A stretch of DNA of 64,000 nucleotides from a candidate division TM6 bacterium GW2011_GWF2_37_49 (GTDB lineage: Bacteria > Babelota > Babeliae > Babelales > RVW-14). This document shows, in pieces, positions 62,525 through 64,000 of this stretch; the first letter of the stretch is position 1, and every line of letters starts with the position of its first letter. The notes beneath the pieces are model-generated. The model saw only the letters and a program-made list of their open reading frames with translations, was not told the DNA's origin and made no database searches. The DNA is taken from assembly GCA_000989955.1 (NCBI GenBank), contig LBTE01000006.1, forward strand, positions 124,001 through 188,000. The letters are read 5' to 3'. The position numbers were made by a program, and so were the translations under genes.

Positions 62525-64000
62525 TTAAGACTCAATGGAACTAGTTGAATATTTTTCACATAATTGCTTTACAAGATTTGATTCTTGCAAATAATTGGTT
62601 TGTGATATGGATTGTTCTTCATCAAGCAAGTCTTTTAGTGGAATTGCTGCAAAAAATCCATCTTCTGTTTCAATTGTTAGGTAATCAGGATTTTTTTTGT
62701 TACCGGCAAGCACCGCATCTCTAAAATCTTGTACAGTTTTAACTTCTATATCGTTAACCATGTTTATTATTGGATTAAAAAATTGGGGTTGATAGTCCAA
62801 TGCTACTGAACCTGGATAGATGCAAGAAACTATTACTCTTGGCTCTTGTTGATGCTTTATTTTTGTATATTTTAACATTTTTTGTTTGCAATGACCTTCA
62901 TTTATAAAATGTTGCAGATGATTTAACGTAAGTTGAGCAACAACAATTCCACCAATTCTTTCGAAATCAGGCGCTTCTTGTAACCATGGGTGAAATTCTT
63001 TTACCGCAAATTCATCTTCGTTTTTTAGTTGAATTTGCAGTGATAATTTTTCTCCATCTCTGTAGATGGTTAAAGAAACTGTGCTTTCAATTTTTAGTTG
63101 AGAAATATAATCTGAAACGGCTATTTTAGCATCTCTCCAAGATGGATTAATATATCCATACCTGTCTATTTTAAATCCATCGATTTCATAGATTACATCA
63201 CCTTTTTGAATTTTTGCTTTTTCTGCCAGAGATTTTAATTCTACTTCAACAACATAAACTCCTCCATCTGTCGGATTTCCCAAAAATTTAAGCGTCTCTG
63301 CCGTTGTGGGTTGTAAGTCGACTCCAAGCAATACTTTTTTTATTATTTTTTTTGTAAATAGTGTGTCCAGCGATGTTTTTACCGTGTTTATTGGAATGAA
63401 ATAGCCTATGCCGTCGCTATTTTCAACTTTTAGTGTTGCAATACCAACAACCTTACCATTTTCGTCTAAAAATGGGCCACCGGAATTTCCATGATTGATA
63501 GGCGTAGTTGTTTGAGCGCATTCACCAATTTCTCCCATGCTTTCTCGTCCAGAAATATTGCCAAGGCTTATTTTTAGATTTCTTTGGCCGAGTGGATAAC
63601 CCATGCACATAACTTTTTGAGATTCTTTTAGCTTGTCGGAATCGCCTAACTCAAGCGGTGTTATGTTATTTACTTTTAAAAGATCTTTTAGTGATTGCAA
63701 ACTTGAATCTTTTATTTTTAATAAAGCAAAATCTTTTTCCGGGAAGCACCCAACAATTTTCACTTCAAAACTTTGATCCCCAAGCGCTGGAAATCTAACT
63801 TCGACTACGGGAGCCTCACTTATTACGTGAAAATTAGTTAATAAATAACCATCATCAGATATAAAAAATCCAGTTCCGGCAACTATGTATTGCTCGCTAC
63901 CTGTTTTTGACGGATCTGAAAGATTAAAAACATTGACGTATGAGTAGATTTGTACAACAGAATTTTTATATTTTGAGCAAATATCGGGCCATTTAATTTT
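62525..64000 (-). CDS. HtrA-like serine protease with PDZ domain, 5' end outside window
   Basis: The reading frame runs through the right edge; GTG 63763 is only an internal codon. The triad is visible: His in LLTNFHVISE (about 63680 bases and beyond, at 63833-63862), Asp in EKDFALLKI near 63735, and Ser in INHGNSGGPF near 63485. VAGTGFFISDDG lies before the His. A PDZ domain follows (about 63330-63000, GVYVVEVELKSLAEKAKIQKGD). A further region toward the C-terminus has a second, weaker PDZ-like stretch. Likely a periplasmic quality-control protease; its signal peptide is outside the window. It converges on the M23 gene with a 9-base gap. Confidence 0.9.
   Translation of the reverse strand, partial: KIKWPDICSKYKNSVVQIYSYVNVFNLSDPSKTGSEQYIVAGTGFFISDDGYLLTNFHVISEAPVVEVRFPALGDQSFEVKIVGCFPEKDFALLKIKDSSLQSLKDLLKVNNITPLELGDSDKLKESQKVMCMGYPLGQRNLKISLGNISGRESMGEIGECAQTTTPINHGNSGGPFLDENGKVVGIATLKVENSDGIGYFIPINTVKTSLDTLFTKKIIKKVLLGVDLQPTTAETLKFLGNPTDGGVYVVEVELKSLAEKAKIQKGDVIYEIDGFKIDRYGYINPSWRDAKIAVSDYISQLKIESTVSLTIYRDGEKLSLQIQLKNEDEFAVKEFHPWLQEAPDFERIGGIVVAQLTLNHLQHFINEGHCKQKMLKYTKIKHQQEPRVIVSCIYPGSVALDYQPQFFNPIINMVNDIEVKTVQDFRDAVLAGNKKNPDYLTIETEDGFFAAIPLKDLLDEEQSISQTNYLQESNLVKQLCEKYSTSSIES

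Noticed and set aside
1..64000. CRISPR array
   Set aside because: No regularly spaced identical repeats were seen; the dispersed repeats are thousands of bases apart and degenerate.

Overview
The window reads as a contiguous piece of an AT-rich, compact bacterial chromosome with a Gram-negative (two-membrane) cell plan. Evidence for that plan is two secretins with PilM/PilN- and PilO-like partners, an HtrA protease, an NfeD/SPFH pair, and an outer-membrane-barrel-like protein ending in Phe. The mixture of type IV pilus/type II secretion parts, clostripain-family C11 peptidases, a concentrative nucleoside transporter, many secreted proteins of unknown function and eroding genes suits a host-associated lineage such as Candidatus Dependentiae (TM6/Babeliales). 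That assignment is inference from gene content; no rRNA is present to test it. UGA and UAG both act as stops, so the genetic code looks standard.

Layout. (1) 1-7503: a secretion/pilus block with a secretin (5' end outside the window), a PilM-PilN fusion, a PilO/GspM-like protein and a second, frameshifted secretin. (2) 7582-9667: tRNA-Ala(CGC), two secreted proteins of unknown function and a strong terminator. (3) 9675-23839: a surface-glycan island with five glycosyltransferases or glycosyltransferase-like proteins, a DegT aminotransferase, cupin, two methyltransferases and a sugar epimerase. It ends in a tightly coupled aldo/keto reductase - Gfo/Idh - SDR - CMP-sugar synthetase operon. (4) 24206-26553: a tRNA-Leu with a damaged acceptor stem, a HIT protein, an alpha/beta hydrolase and thioredoxin reductase. 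(5) 26578-33598: a secreted protein of unknown function, two C11 peptidases and an NtrY-like histidine kinase. (6) 33700-42463: mostly housekeeping (gltX, prfB, tilS, rnpB, mnmA) with an M48-like protease, a lone PASTA protein and an MBL-fold hydrolase. (7) 42581-53095: a nucleoside transporter, PEP synthase, a glycosyltransferase, several membrane or secreted proteins and a decayed methyltransferase gene. (8) 53454-64000: an ABC-F ATPase, phosphomannomutase/phosphoglucomutase, NfeD+SPFH, a UvrC lacking its C-terminal helix-hairpin-helix domain, an M23 peptidase and an HtrA protease cut by the right edge.

The most unusual structure is not a gene. A degenerate dispersed repeat of about 130-190 bp occurs about ten times in gaps between genes, in both orientations, with no transposase nearby; one copy supplies the last codons and stop of tilS. 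Other structures not explained by genes are a 34-bp perfect hairpin at 55640-55712, a 19-bp perfect hairpin inside an aldo/keto reductase gene (21278-21319), a tRNA-Leu whose 3' end has become the ribosome binding site of the next gene, and several gene remnants (second secretin, an antitoxin-like HTH fragment, a SAM methyltransferase, and a fragment inside the glycan island).
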